This document shows positions 9,198 to 18,076 of a stretch of 64,000 nt of DNA, in pieces. The notes beneath the pieces were generated by a model. The model had not been told where the DNA came from and ran no database searches. It saw only the letters and a program-made list of their open reading frames with translations. Position 1 is the first letter of the stretch. Every line of letters begins with the position of its first letter. The position numbers and the translations under genes were made by a program. The stretch comes from an uncultured Bacteroidota bacterium (GTDB taxonomy: Bacteria; Bacteroidota; Bacteroidia; NS11-12g; UBA9320). The stretch is taken from positions 107,455-171,454 of the forward strand of contig CAKZLB010000067.1 of assembly GCA_937124965.1 (NCBI GenBank), given 5' to 3'.

Positions 9198-10738
9198 TCC
9201 AATTTCTTAACGATTTTTTTATACTTCGGAAGTCTTGTACTAGGCCATACTTTTTCAACAACAGATGTGTCGGTTATGAGTAATAAGCCAGGGTTAGAGC
9301 GAATAATCGATTTTAAGTTGGTGTTGTCGCCATAGTAAAAATCAAATTCAGAAATTTGGTTGTCGTGTCTAAACTTCTCAACCTCTTCTTTTGAACTAGC
9401 AGTTAGAGCCCAAAATTCACGACCATCTTCTTTCCATTGCTTCGCAATTTCATTAATTTGTTTCATGGCTTTCGGATTTGCTTTTGTTACATCATGCATC
9501 ACCACCAATAATTTATCTTTTTCCTTCCAGAAATCTTCTATGTAATTGCTGTTTTGGTCTTTGTCGTAAAACGCAAAATCATGAATCGGTGGAACATATG
9601 CATCCTCAATAACCTTCTCGCTGATAATTTTGTCGTATGCGTATTTTGAGTAATCAATTTTCGGTTCAAACGTATTTTTGTCACTGTCGTACAGAACTTC
9701 AACAATTTCGCCACTGCCATCTTTTGCTTTATATGCATAGGTTGTTTGAACATGAGCTGAGGCTCTTTCTCCCTCAGGGACCTTCATGCCAGCTCTGATA
9801 TCTGTACCTTCAGAATAATGAAGAAAGTCCACAACTGGTAAATAGTGTTTGCAATACAAACTAAATCCAACTAATAGTAAGGTTACAACTGTAAGTACTT
9901 TCACACCAAACGAATTCGAAAAAATTGGTTTGATATGTTTACGACCAATGTAAAGTAACAAAATGAATACGCCGATTACTACGTTTTTATAAAACGACTC
10001 TTCAGGGTTCATTGGTAGCGCATCACCAAAACAACCGCAATCGGTCACTTTATTGTATATCCATGAGTACAATGTCAGGAATGCAAAGAATACCGTGATT
10101 AAAATGAGCATCCAGATGGTAAAGTTTCTTTGCCAACCAATTAAAATAGCAAAACCTAAAATTGCCTCTAACCAACTAACAAATATTGCCATGAATAATG
10201 CATATTCTTTAAGCCAGTTGAAAAGGTTCACCGCCCATGTATCCTTTTTGATAAAGGATTCGACTTTACCTTCTACTGCGGTCGTTTCAATTGCGGGAAG
10301 AGTTATGTCAATGTTTTTGTCGATGACATTAGTTTCACCAATATTACTGATAATTGAGAGTGGCTGTGCATCCCAATTGCTGTCCTTTCGTTCGATAGTG
10401 TTGGTAAAGACTACGTTTCCATTGAGAATAACATCTACTTTACTTTTATAGGTTGTGTCGCTTTCAGCAGATATAACTTGACTCCATTTATCTTGGGTGA
10501 TGGTAAAATTAATTTGCTTATCTGATTTAGATAAATGTGTTGTAATTTTTTCGGAGGCTTCAAAAAACTCGATTTGAGAAATAACAGAGTCTTGTTCAGG
10601 CGAAACATCATCAGCGAATACGGTGAAATATTCATCTAGCTTGTAGGAAAACCCAGTTGGGTCATTGAGTTTAATTAGCCCCGATAAAATGAAAAGGAGT
10701 CCTATTAAAACACGACTAAAATTTACAAAGTATTTCAT
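9194..10738 (-). CDS. BT_3928-like DoxX/MauE membrane protein with thioredoxin-like C-terminus
   Basis: A 514-aa inner-membrane protein. The first helix region carries the DoxX signature (GLLFILSGLIKLNDP). A periplasmic insert spans about 45-175, then come several helices with a MauE-like CGCFG at 235-239, a last helix near 270-288, and a C-terminal soluble domain (about 375-514) that resembles a thioredoxin fold (LLVVMHDV ... GLLLITD) but lacks the CxxC active site. The family is common in Bacteroidota next to DUF1599 genes. By analogy with MauE/DsbD-like proteins it may handle redox or quinone-linked electrons in the membrane; that is inference. It overlaps both neighbours by 4 bp. Confidence 0.85.
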   Translation of the reverse strand: MKYFVNFSRVLIGLLFILSGLIKLNDPTGFSYKLDEYFTVFADDVSPEQDSVISQIEFFEASEKITTHLSKSDKQINFTITQDKWSQVISAESDTTYKSKVDVILNGNVVFTNTIERKDSNWDAQPLSIISNIGETNVIDKNIDITLPAIETTAVEGKVESFIKKDTWAVNLFNWLKEYALFMAIFVSWLEAILGFAILIGWQRNFTIWMLILITVFFAFLTLYSWIYNKVTDCGCFGDALPMNPEESFYKNVVIGVFILLLYIGRKHIKPIFSNSFGVKVLTVVTLLLVGFSLYCKHYLPVVDFLHYSEGTDIRAGMKVPEGERASAHVQTTYAYKAKDGSGEIVEVLYDSDKNTFEPKIDYSKYAYDKIISEKVIEDAYVPPIHDFAFYDKDQNSNYIEDFWKEKDKLLVVMHDVTKANPKAMKQINEIAKQWKEDGREFWALTASSKEEVEKFRHDNQISEFDFYYGDNTNLKSIIRSNPGLLLITDTSVVEKVWPSTRLPKYKKIVKKLE

Positions 10739-11280
10739 GCGGCTTCTTCCTTACGTATCAGAGCAAATATAGCATAGTTCATCATATCTTGGAAGTTAGC
10801 ATCTAGACCTTCGGAGATTATGGTTTTACCATCATTGTCTTCAATTTGACGAATACGAAGTAACTTCATTAAGATTAAATCGGTATACGTACTAACCCTC
10901 ATTTCTCGCCACGCCTCTCCATAATCTTGATTTTTCTTAAGCATTAAATCTTTGGTTTCTGTAGTTATTAGGTTGTACCAATCAAAAACTTGTTTAGTGT
11001 CGAGTTCGTCTTCAACCGATGGGTTGAACTTGAGTTGAATTAAAGCCATTACGCAGTAATTAAAAATTCCAATGTATTCGTTGTCAAGACTTTCACCTAC
11101 AATATTTTCATTAGATTCTTCAATGCTTCGAATACGTTTTGCCTTAATGAAGATTTGATCTGTGAGAGACATTGGTCTTAATATTCTCCAAGCGGTTCCA
11201 TAATCCAACGTTTTATTTTCGAAGATGGTTTTACACTTTGAAAGTGCGCTATCGTACTGCTGGGAGGTTTTATTACTCAA
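10735..11280 (-). CDS. DUF1599 (nucleotide-modification-associated) protein
   Basis: A 181-aa soluble protein built from two similar halves (about 8-85 and 93-178). Each has the pattern DYGxAWRxxRxxxxTDxIxxKxxRIRxIE followed by a helix (NYCVMALIQL, NYAIFALIRK), so it is an internal duplication of the DUF1599 unit. The biochemical role is not established in the family. It is the first gene of the operon that runs through the DoxX-like gene, the permease and aroK, and is divergent from folP with only 42 bp between start codons. This gene order next to folP or DoxX is typical of Bacteroidota. Confidence 0.85.
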   Translation of the reverse strand: MSNKTSQQYDSALSKCKTIFENKTLDYGTAWRILRPMSLTDQIFIKAKRIRSIEESNENIVGESLDNEYIGIFNYCVMALIQLKFNPSVEDELDTKQVFDWYNLITTETKDLMLKKNQDYGEAWREMRVSTYTDLILMKLLRIRQIEDNDGKTIISEGLDANFQDMMNYAIFALIRKEEAA

Positions 11281-11294
11281 TGCTTTCTTTTTTG

Positions 11295-11329
11295 CAAAAA
11301 TATACGCCTAATTTGTAAAGCTATGCAAA
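11295..11329 (-). promoter_or_regulatory. Possible promoter for the DUF1599-aroK operon
   Basis: On the minus strand, TATTTTTG (11302 to 11295) matches TAnnTTTG and is preceded by TTTG (11329 to 11326) with a 23-base spacer, at the long end of the published range for Flavobacterium. The -33 element lies inside the first codons of the divergent folP. Confidence 0.45.
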
Positions 11330-12174
11330 CATCAAAAGATACTATAAACATTAAGGGCACACTTTTAAACCTAAGCGCTCCTATGGTTATGGGGATTTTA
11401 AACGTTACAAATGATTCGTTTTACGATGGTGGAAGGTTTGCTGATGTTGATGCTGCTGTTGATCAGGCGACAAAAATGCTTCATTCTGGAGCGAAAATTA
11501 TTGATGTCGGTGGTGCAAGTTCACGGCCAGGTGCTGATACTATATCGGAAGAAGAAGAAGTTGGGCGAGTTGTTCCAGTCATAGAAGCATTAAAGAAGAA
11601 GATTAGTGATGTTATTATTTCAATCGACACAAATAAATCTGTTGTTGCCGAAAAAGCCGTCAGAGCTGGTGCAGACATAGTGAACGATATTAGTTCGGGA
11701 GATGATGATGTAAACATGTTGAACACCGTTGGAGCATTAGGTGTTCCATATATGGCAATGCATAAACAAGGTAACCCAAAAACGATGCAGAAAAACCCAA
11801 CCTACGATAATGTAACGTTAGAGGTTGTACAATATTTCCAGCATAAAATACCTAAGTTTAACAAGGCAGGAATAAAAGATATAATTATCGATCCAGGTTT
11901 TGGTTTTGGGAAAACGGTAGAACATAATTATGAGCTATTAAGAAATTTAGCATTGATAAAAGATTTGATTGGATTGCCAATACTCGTTGGTGTAAGTCGA
12001 AAATCAATGATTAATAAGGCACTCAATATTTCAGCTAATGACGCTTTGAACGGTACAACTGTTTTAAATAGTTGGGCATTACAGAATGGTGCGTCAATTA
12101 TAAGAGTACATGACGTGGCTGAGGCGAGTGAAATTATAACTTTGTACAAGCACTATATTGGAACAAATAGATAA
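11323..12174 (+). CDS. folP: Dihydropteroate synthase
   Basis: A 283-aa folate-pathway enzyme that joins 6-hydroxymethyl-dihydropterin pyrophosphate to p-aminobenzoate; it is the sulfonamide target. Signatures are VMGILNVTNDSFYDGG (22-37), IDVGGASSRPGA, SIDTNKSVVA, NDISSG, IIDPGFGFGKTVEHN, VGVSRKSM and the terminal RVHDV. Length and motif order are normal. It is divergent from the DUF1599 operon, and its TAA stop is directly followed by the ATG of the SUI1-like gene, so the two are probably co-transcribed. Confidence 0.96.
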   Translation: MQTSKDTINIKGTLLNLSAPMVMGILNVTNDSFYDGGRFADVDAAVDQATKMLHSGAKIIDVGGASSRPGADTISEEEEVGRVVPVIEALKKKISDVIISIDTNKSVVAEKAVRAGADIVNDISSGDDDVNMLNTVGALGVPYMAMHKQGNPKTMQKNPTYDNVTLEVVQYFQHKIPKFNKAGIKDIIIDPGFGFGKTVEHNYELLRNLALIKDLIGLPILVGVSRKSMINKALNISANDALNGTTVLNSWALQNGASIIRVHDVAEASEIITLYKHYIGTNR

Positions 12175-12534
12175 ATGAGTAAAAAAAAGAAATTGAAAGG
12201 TTTTGAAAGTTTAGGAGGTATGGTTTTTAGTACCGATCCAGATTACAAGCCAGAGGAAGAATATGTTGAGGATGAGTCTTCTATTGATCCGAGTAAACAA
12301 AAGCTCTATGTTTCGTATGACAAAAAACATAGAAAAGGTAAGGTGGTAACATTGGTAGAAGGATTTGAAGGAGCTTTGGATGAACTTGAAACACTTGGGA
12401 AGCATCTGAAATCAAAGTGTGGAACAGGAGGGTCAGTTAAAGAAGGTGAAATTATAATTCAAGGTAATTTTGTTCAAAAAGTGATTGAATTGTTGGAAAA
12501 AGAGGGATATAAAGTGAAGAAAAAAGGCGGCTAA
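12175..12534 (+). CDS. SUI1/YciH-type translation initiation factor-like protein
   Basis: A 119-aa protein with a lysine-rich start (MSKKKKLKGFESLGGMVFST), an acidic linker and a SUI1/eIF1 fold in the second half: KGKVVTLVEGFEG, LKSKCGTGGSVKEGEIIIQG and KVIELLEKEGYKVK, the usual YciH conserved blocks. eIF1-like proteins influence start-site selection; bacterial YciH is not essential and has been implicated in stress translation. It starts immediately after the folP stop. No other family fits. Confidence 0.9.
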   Translation: MSKKKKLKGFESLGGMVFSTDPDYKPEEEYVEDESSIDPSKQKLYVSYDKKHRKGKVVTLVEGFEGALDELETLGKHLKSKCGTGGSVKEGEIIIQGNFVQKVIELLEKEGYKVKKKGG

Positions 12535-12558
12535 AATTTTCTAATGACATTAGAAGAT

Positions 12559-12566
12559 TACCTTTG
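12559..12566 (+). promoter_or_regulatory. -7 box upstream of pckA
   Basis: TACCTTTG, a match to TAnnTTTG, lies 38 bases before the pckA ATG and is followed by CACC, where transcription would begin. The -33 region is not a good TTTG. Confidence 0.5.
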
Positions 12567-12604
12567 CACCCTCAAAAATTGAAACACAATAAAAAAGAGG
12601 TTTT

Positions 12605-14197
12605 ATGAAAAATCATCCAATTATTGATAGAATTATCAATAATTCATCTGAGGCGTTTATTAATTTAACTCCTGATGAATTAATCGAACATGCCTTACAA
12701 AACAATGAAGGCAAACTAACCGACACCGGAGCACTAGCTGCTGATACGGGAGAGTTTACAGGTCGATCGCCAAAAGACAAATTTATTGTTGAAGACGACA
12801 TTACTCGAGACACTGTATGGTGGGGTAACATCAATCAAAAGTTTGACTCTGGAAAATTTGATGCTTTATTAGAAAAGGTAATTAACCATTACAATAGCAA
12901 AAGAATTTATGTTAGAGATTCATACGCATGTGCTGATCCAGCCTACCGAATGAATATAGGAGTAGTGACAGAATCTGCATATCAAAATTTGTTTGCAAAT
13001 AATTTATTTCTTCGTCCAACAGCTGAAGAAGCTGAAAATCAAACTCCAGATTGGTTAGTTATTGCAGCTCCAAGTTTTATGGCTGATGCAGCAGTTGATG
13101 GGACACGTCAACACAATTTTTCTATAGTAAACTTTACCAAGAAAATTATTTTAATTGGTGGTAGCGGGTATACAGGTGAATTGAAAAAAGGTATTTTCTC
13201 TGTTCTAAATTACACTCTTCCTGAGTACGATAAAGTTTTATCGATGCATTGCTCAGCAAACATTGGAGAAAAAGGTGATACATCTATTTTCTTTGGATTG
13301 TCAGGAACTGGAAAAACAACGTTGTCTGCTGATCCAAACCGACGATTAATTGGGGATGATGAGCACGGTTGGGCAGAGAACTCTGTTTTTAACTTTGAAG
13401 GTGGATGTTATGCTAAATGCATTGACCTAACTCAAGAAAAAGAACCTCAAATCTGGAATGCAATTAAGCGTGGAGCGTTGGTAGAAAACGTTCGCTTTTT
13501 TGAAGGAACAAACAAGGTAAACTACGAAGACGTTTCAGTAACTCAAAACACGAGAGTTGCATACCCGATCAATCACATTGATAACATCGCAGTTCCATCA
13601 ATAGGTGGTGAGCCCAAAAACATATTCTTTTTAACAGCTGATGCCTTCGGAGTTTTACCTCCAATTTCTAAGCTTACTCCTGGTCAGGCTGGGTATCACT
13701 TTATTAGTGGTTACACTGCAAAAGTAGCGGGAACAGAGGCAGGTGTTGTAGATCCTGAAGCTACATTTAGTGCTTGTTTTGGTGCTGCATTTTTACCATT
13801 ACATCCAGCTAAATATGCGTCGATGTTAGGAGATAAAATGAAAGCATCTAACGTAAACGTATGGTTAATCAACACGGGTTGGAGTGGTGGACCGTTCGGC
13901 ATCGGAAGTCGAATGAGTTTAAAATATACTCGAGCGATGATTACAGCTGCACTTGAAGGGAAGTTGGATTCTGTTGAATACACTAACCATCCAGTTTTTG
14001 GATTAGCGATGCCAGTTGAATGTCCGAATGTGCCAACTAATGTTTTAAATCCAAGAAATACTTGGGAAGACACAGCGGCATACGACGAGAAAGCAAATCA
14101 TTTAGCAGGATTGTTTAATAAAAATTTCGAACAATTTAAAGAAGGTTCTAACGACGAGATAATCTCAGCAGGACCGAAAGCGACCTCTTCTATTTAA
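12605..14197 (+). CDS. pckA: Phosphoenolpyruvate carboxykinase (ATP)
   Basis: A 530-aa gluconeogenic enzyme converting oxaloacetate plus ATP to phosphoenolpyruvate, ADP and CO2. Motifs are FTGRSPKDKF (51-60), the kinase-1a P-loop GLSGTGKTTLSAD (231-243), the metal-binding DDEHGW (261-266), the ENVRFF stretch and the late NTGWSGG. Its length is standard for the ATP-dependent class. It is monocistronic, with a -7 box upstream and a strong terminator 24 bp after its stop. Confidence 0.97.
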   Translation: MKNHPIIDRIINNSSEAFINLTPDELIEHALQNNEGKLTDTGALAADTGEFTGRSPKDKFIVEDDITRDTVWWGNINQKFDSGKFDALLEKVINHYNSKRIYVRDSYACADPAYRMNIGVVTESAYQNLFANNLFLRPTAEEAENQTPDWLVIAAPSFMADAAVDGTRQHNFSIVNFTKKIILIGGSGYTGELKKGIFSVLNYTLPEYDKVLSMHCSANIGEKGDTSIFFGLSGTGKTTLSADPNRRLIGDDEHGWAENSVFNFEGGCYAKCIDLTQEKEPQIWNAIKRGALVENVRFFEGTNKVNYEDVSVTQNTRVAYPINHIDNIAVPSIGGEPKNIFFLTADAFGVLPPISKLTPGQAGYHFISGYTAKVAGTEAGVVDPEATFSACFGAAFLPLHPAKYASMLGDKMKASNVNVWLINTGWSGGPFGIGSRMSLKYTRAMITAALEGKLDSVEYTNHPVFGLAMPVECPNVPTNVLNPRNTWEDTAAYDEKANHLAGLFNKNFEQFKEGSNDEIISAGPKATSSI

Positions 14198-14220
14198 AGG
14201 AGCGTTTCAATAATATTGAA

Positions 14221-14250
14221 AGCTGGATTAGTTTAATCCAGCTTTTTTTT
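14221..14250 (+). terminator. Rho-independent terminator of pckA
   Basis: AGCTGGATT, a 5-base loop (AGTTT) and AATCCAGCT form a 9-bp stem followed by eight T residues. It stands 24 bp after the pckA stop. Confidence 0.9.
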
Positions 14251-14368
14251 GTTAAAAATTTTTAAAACAAGAATGACCGAATATTGCATTATATCTACGT
14301 TTAATAGATAAAAAGTGAGGTTCTATTGGCTTTTCTGTAAATGAAGTGTCAAGGCAATTTGAAATTCA

Positions 14369-14376
14369 TACCTTTG
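14369..14376 (+). promoter_or_regulatory. -7 box upstream of yidC
   Basis: TACCTTTG followed by CACC, identical to the pckA element, lies 20 bases before the yidC start codon. It matches TAnnTTTG but has no clear -33 partner. The preceding 110 bases hold no gene. Confidence 0.5.
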
Positions 14377-14396
14377 CACCCCGAAAAAATAGGTGA

Positions 14397-16250
14397 ATGG
14401 ATAAGAATTCGATCATTGGATACGTGCTCATTTTTGTAATTTTTGCAGGTTGGTTGCTGTATAATTCCAATCAACAAGAATTATTAAAGCAAGAGCAAGC
14501 AATTGAGCAAGCCAAACAAGATTCAATAGCAGAGGTTAAGCGACTAGATTCTCTAGAGTACGCTAAAAATCATCCCAAGGCAGTAGAGAACAATATAGTT
14601 GGTGAAGCGATAGAAACATCGACTTCTGACACTCAAGCAGTACAGGCTGCACCGGTAATTGAAGAAACTCCTGAAGAGTTTTACCAACTTGAAAATGATA
14701 AGCTTGTAGTGCAATTCTCGTCTAAAGGAGGTATTGTAAATAAAGTCAACGTCAAACAATATAAACGTTCGGATTCCACTGATTTGATCCTTTTTGAGTC
14801 GGGGAAAAACGAGTTTTCGTATACGTTAAATTTGAAAGATCGAATTGTCCGAACGAATGAACTAGACTTTAAAGTTCAGTCGCAATCCGATAATCAGCTA
14901 ATCCTTGTTTATACCTTTCCCGAAGGTGGATCAATAGAGCAAGATTACACGTTAACAGAAGAGGGTTATTTAATTGATTACGATTTTAGAATGGTTGGTA
15001 TGCAAAATACCATGGCACGGAAAGCGAATTCATACGACCTTAATTGGGCGCTAGAACTGCCACTACAAGAAAGAACACTGGAAAATGAACGACGAGTTTC
15101 TACGGTTTATTACAAGTACAAAAGTGAAGAAGACATAGACTATCTATCAGAAACTAGTGAAGATGATGAGGATGATTTGCAAGGTGGTGTGCACTGGATT
15201 GGTTTTAAACAACAGTTCTTCATGTCTACCTTGATTTTTCCAGAAGGTCTTGAAGAATCTGGAACAAGTATTTCTGTTGAAAAGCCTGAGACCGCGGAAT
15301 ATGTAGCCAACATGGTTGCAGACATGTCAGTGCCATATAGCTTTGGTGAGGTAGACGTGCACTCTATGCAATTCTACTTTGGCCCGAATCACTATAAGAC
15401 GTTAAAAAATCTTGATATCGAACTAGAGAAAACGATTCAATTAGGTCATTGGACGTTTAGCTGGGTAAACAAGCTTATTGTTATTCCAATTTTTAATTGG
15501 TTAAGTAAATTCATTTCTAGCTACGGTATCATCATACTGTTGCTCACCTTGTTTATTAAATTGGTTCTTATCCTTCCAATGTATAAGAGTTACTTGTCTA
15601 CCGCTAAAATGAAGCTTTTAAAACCAGAGCTTGAAGAGATTAAAGAAAAAGCAGGCGGCGATATGACCAAAGTACAGCAAGAGCAAATGAAGCTCTACAA
15701 AAAAGTTGGAGTAAGTCCCTTTGGTGGTTGTTTGCCTCAGTTAGTACAGTTGCCAATATTAATTGCACTTTTTAGATTCTTCCCAAGTAGCATTGAACTT
15801 CGACAAAAAAGCTTCTTGTGGGCCGAAGATTTAAGTACCTATGATGATTGGTTAAAGTTTGGTTTTGATATACCTCTTTTAGGTGACCATTTAAGTTTAT
15901 TTACCGTTTTAATGGCAGCTTCGTCGTTATTATACACGATCTATAATCAGCAAAGTCAGGCTAGTATGAATAACCAAATGAAGTACATCATGTATTTGAT
16001 GCCGGTTATGTTATTATTCTGGTTTAATAGCTACGCTGCAGGATTAAGTTATTACTATTTCTTAGCAAACATGATCACATTCGGACAGAATGTAATCTTC
16101 AGTAAATTCATTGTTGATGAAGACAAAATCAGAAAAGAGATGGAGGCAAACAAGAAAAAGAAAGTAACTGTAAAGCAGTCTCGTTTCCAAAAGAAACTTG
16201 AGGAAATGGCTAAGAAAAAAGGGGTTGACCCAAAGAAATTAAGACGTTAG
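14397..16250 (+). CDS. yidC: Membrane protein insertase YidC
   Basis: A 617-aa inner-membrane insertase working with or without SecYEG. It has an N-terminal helix (5-22), a Glu/Gln-rich linker, the large periplasmic beta-sandwich domain (about 90-345) and the conserved C-terminal membrane core (about 360-575) with the segment FGGCLPQLVQLPILIALFRF and a closing YYYFLANMITFGQN. A long basic tail (KKKKVTVKQSRFQKKLEEMAKKK) follows, as in other Bacteroidota YidC proteins, and may contact the ribosome. Its TAG stop overlaps the stop of the convergent glycosyltransferase gene by 4 bases. Confidence 0.96.
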   Translation: MDKNSIIGYVLIFVIFAGWLLYNSNQQELLKQEQAIEQAKQDSIAEVKRLDSLEYAKNHPKAVENNIVGEAIETSTSDTQAVQAAPVIEETPEEFYQLENDKLVVQFSSKGGIVNKVNVKQYKRSDSTDLILFESGKNEFSYTLNLKDRIVRTNELDFKVQSQSDNQLILVYTFPEGGSIEQDYTLTEEGYLIDYDFRMVGMQNTMARKANSYDLNWALELPLQERTLENERRVSTVYYKYKSEEDIDYLSETSEDDEDDLQGGVHWIGFKQQFFMSTLIFPEGLEESGTSISVEKPETAEYVANMVADMSVPYSFGEVDVHSMQFYFGPNHYKTLKNLDIELEKTIQLGHWTFSWVNKLIVIPIFNWLSKFISSYGIIILLLTLFIKLVLILPMYKSYLSTAKMKLLKPELEEIKEKAGGDMTKVQQEQMKLYKKVGVSPFGGCLPQLVQLPILIALFRFFPSSIELRQKSFLWAEDLSTYDDWLKFGFDIPLLGDHLSLFTVLMAASSLLYTIYNQQSQASMNNQMKYIMYLMPVMLLFWFNSYAAGLSYYYFLANMITFGQNVIFSKFIVDEDKIRKEMEANKKKKVTVKQSRFQKKLEEMAKKKGVDPKKLRR

Positions 16251-17395
16251 AATTCCTTTTCTAAACTTCGATATTTTTCTAACCAATCAGTGTTGCTAAC
16301 GGATAGTTTTTTGTCAAACATAAGTTTCCAAAGCAAGCTTGCAGCGGTGTTAATCGGAATGTTAGTATGTGACTTATCCCGTAAATAGTGAACTAATTTT
16401 AGCATTCTAAATCCATTAAGCCAGCGGAAGATTGATGTTCGAAATTGCAAATCAGTTTTTGACTGTTTTTGAAATTGAAGTACAACCCTTTCGAATTTTT
16501 CTCGAATAAGAAATGACTGGATGTCGGATGAAACGCTTGATAAACTAATAATTGAATCACATGTCAGTTCTTGAACCCAATTTACAAGTTCAGCAATTTC
16601 AACATAGATAGCAGGAGAGTACGTATAGTACGTTTTGCAAACTGTAGATTTTACTTTCTCAACAGCATGCCCTGTGCCAAATGGGACTCTATCGGAACTG
16701 CGTCCAGATGGATAAACAGCACAAGTATTTATTTCACCAACAGAGCGATATGGAATTATTTTATGCAGAAAATAAAAGTCTTCGCCTGCTTTCCGTTGAT
16801 TCATCCCACCAAAGCTTACGTATGTTTTGGCTGTTACAGCCATCGATGAACCAATAGTTTGATACGCATACGGATAGTTCGCATATCTCAACCCTTGAAA
16901 ATGGTACCTCAAGAATAACTCATAAGGTATTATCGCACCATCTTCGTGGCTAAAGCGATGCTCATAGTAAATCGTTGCGACCTCAAACTGTTTTGATTTA
17001 AATTCTTTCTCTATCTCAGTGAGGTAATTTTGAGAACAATTGCAATCCGCATCGTAACAGATTATTATCGCATCACGATTGTCAGTCATCAGGTCAATGC
17101 AGTAATCCATTCCAACTTTCCGAGCATTACCAACACCTGCAATTTTTTGTGGGACTTTTTCAATCCATAAAACGATCAGTTCCAACCAAACGGGACTCTT
17201 TGTTTTCCATTGTTCCAAATCTTGTTTCGACTGTAGATTTTGGTGTAATATTTCATCAGAATCACCTTCGCCAGAATTAATTACCACGACGACATGAACC
17301 TTGTTTTCAGGTGGAAGACAGTTTGCAATGCTGTTTATCGATGCTGTAACATCAGGTTCATTGAAACATGGAATTACTAAATATAGATTCGACAT
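16247..17395 (-). CDS. Glycosyltransferase family 2-like protein
   Basis: A 382-aa soluble protein. The N-terminus has the GT-A fold start (LYLVIPCFNEPDVTASINSI), a GVGNARKVGMDYCI segment typical of nucleotide-sugar binding, and DADCNCS (about 131) as the DxD-type metal site. Later blocks FGGMNQRKAGEDFYFLHKI resemble the GT2 acceptor-side ED motif. The C-terminal third is helical and unassigned. No membrane helix is present, so it would act in the cytoplasm on a surface-glycan or similar acceptor. It is a single gene, convergent with yidC; sugar donor and acceptor are unknown. Confidence 0.75.
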   Translation of the reverse strand: MSNLYLVIPCFNEPDVTASINSIANCLPPENKVHVVVVINSGEGDSDEILHQNLQSKQDLEQWKTKSPVWLELIVLWIEKVPQKIAGVGNARKVGMDYCIDLMTDNRDAIIICYDADCNCSQNYLTEIEKEFKSKQFEVATIYYEHRFSHEDGAIIPYELFLRYHFQGLRYANYPYAYQTIGSSMAVTAKTYVSFGGMNQRKAGEDFYFLHKIIPYRSVGEINTCAVYPSGRSSDRVPFGTGHAVEKVKSTVCKTYYTYSPAIYVEIAELVNWVQELTCDSIISLSSVSSDIQSFLIREKFERVVLQFQKQSKTDLQFRTSIFRWLNGFRMLKLVHYLRDKSHTNIPINTAASLLWKLMFDKKLSVSNTDWLEKYRSLEKEF

Positions 17396-17452
17396 TGAAA
17401 GCGAAAGTACTTTTTTAAATGAACAATATAAGGTAATGGGAGAGTGGAGAAG

Positions 17453-17471
17453 GCGGGATTTGAAATCCCGC
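17453..17471. repeat. REP-like palindrome upstream of the RAYT-like gene
   Basis: GCGGGATT-TGA-AATCCCGC is a perfect 8-bp stem with a 3-base loop, 43 bases before the RAYT-like start codon. It is not followed by a T-tract on the strand that could terminate a neighbouring gene. It has the size and layout of REP elements mobilised by RAYT transposases. Confidence 0.7.
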
Positions 17472-17485
17472 TAAAATTGGTTTTA

Positions 17486-17496
17486 GATTTGAAATC
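17486..17496. repeat. Second, decayed copy of the REP-like core
   Basis: GATTTGAAATC repeats exactly the 11-base core of the palindrome at 17453-17471, offset by 30 bases. Its outer stem bases no longer pair (TTTA versus GTAC). Paired REP copies are usual beside RAYT genes. Confidence 0.5.
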
Positions 17497-17514
17497 GTAC
17501 TAATAAACCAAATT

Positions 17515-18033
17515 ATGTTTCAATACAATCAACCAATTTATAGATTAACTATTAAACTTGTAGATGATGTTGACTTATTTACTAACTCCATTTATCAAGA
17601 GGCCTTGCTAAATGCATTAGTTTATTGTCAAAACCACAAAGGACTAAAGGTTTGTGCTTGGGTCATTCTATCGAACAGGATTGAATTAATAGCTACCACA
17701 TCTGACAAACCAACAATAAGTGATATTTTGAGGGATTTAAAAAAGTTCACTTCAAAACAGTTTGTTAATTTACTTATTAACTCAAATGATCCACGGAAAG
17801 ATTGGCTGTTGTATAGGTTTAAGTTCAATGCAGTGTATACCAAAAATAAAGACTTTAAAGTATGGACGAATGGGAATTCAAAACGACAAATTGAAGTAAG
17901 TGAACTTGCGTTTCAAAAGAATGAGGTGCATTTATTACCAGTCAAAAAATCAATAGTAGTAAAGGCGTATCACTACATATTTAGTTCAGCGTTCACTGGA
18001 AATTCAAAACTAATCCGTCCAGACACAACATAA
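17515..18033 (+). CDS. RAYT-like (REP-associated) transposase homologue, catalytically dead
   Basis: A 172-aa protein that follows the Bacteroidota RAYT (Y1/HUH transposase) family over its whole length: DVDLFTNSIYQEALLNALVY, YCQNHKGLKVCAWVILSN, ISDILRDLKKFTSKQF, RKDWLLYRFKF and a closing YIFSSA. The catalytic residues are missing. The family HxH metal motif (SNHIHLI type) reads SNRIELI, with Arg55 and Glu57, and the tyrosine of the DYIHNNPV-type block appears as Glu137 in NEVHLLPV. The reading frame is otherwise intact, so it is either a recently inactivated copy or an exapted DNA-binding protein. REP-like palindromes lie on both sides. Confidence 0.8.
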   Translation: MFQYNQPIYRLTIKLVDDVDLFTNSIYQEALLNALVYCQNHKGLKVCAWVILSNRIELIATTSDKPTISDILRDLKKFTSKQFVNLLINSNDPRKDWLLYRFKFNAVYTKNKDFKVWTNGNSKRQIEVSELAFQKNEVHLLPVKKSIVVKAYHYIFSSAFTGNSKLIRPDTT

Positions 18034-18050
18034 TAATCGAACTCAGGTTA

Positions 18051-18065
18051 AGAATTAAAAATTCT
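18051..18065. repeat. Short AT palindrome downstream of the RAYT-like gene
   Basis: AGAATT-AAA-AATTCT, a 6-bp stem with a 3-base spacer, lies 18 bases after the RAYT-like stop. It has the same 3-base-loop geometry as the flanking GC-richer palindromes. Confidence 0.4.
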
Positions 18066-18076
18066 AAAACATTAAA

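Noticed and set aside
14221..14243. Another REP-like palindrome with GGATT/AATCC core
   Set aside because: Although the core resembles the RAYT-flanking repeats, its 5-base loop, T8 tract and place 24 bp after pckA make it an ordinary terminator.
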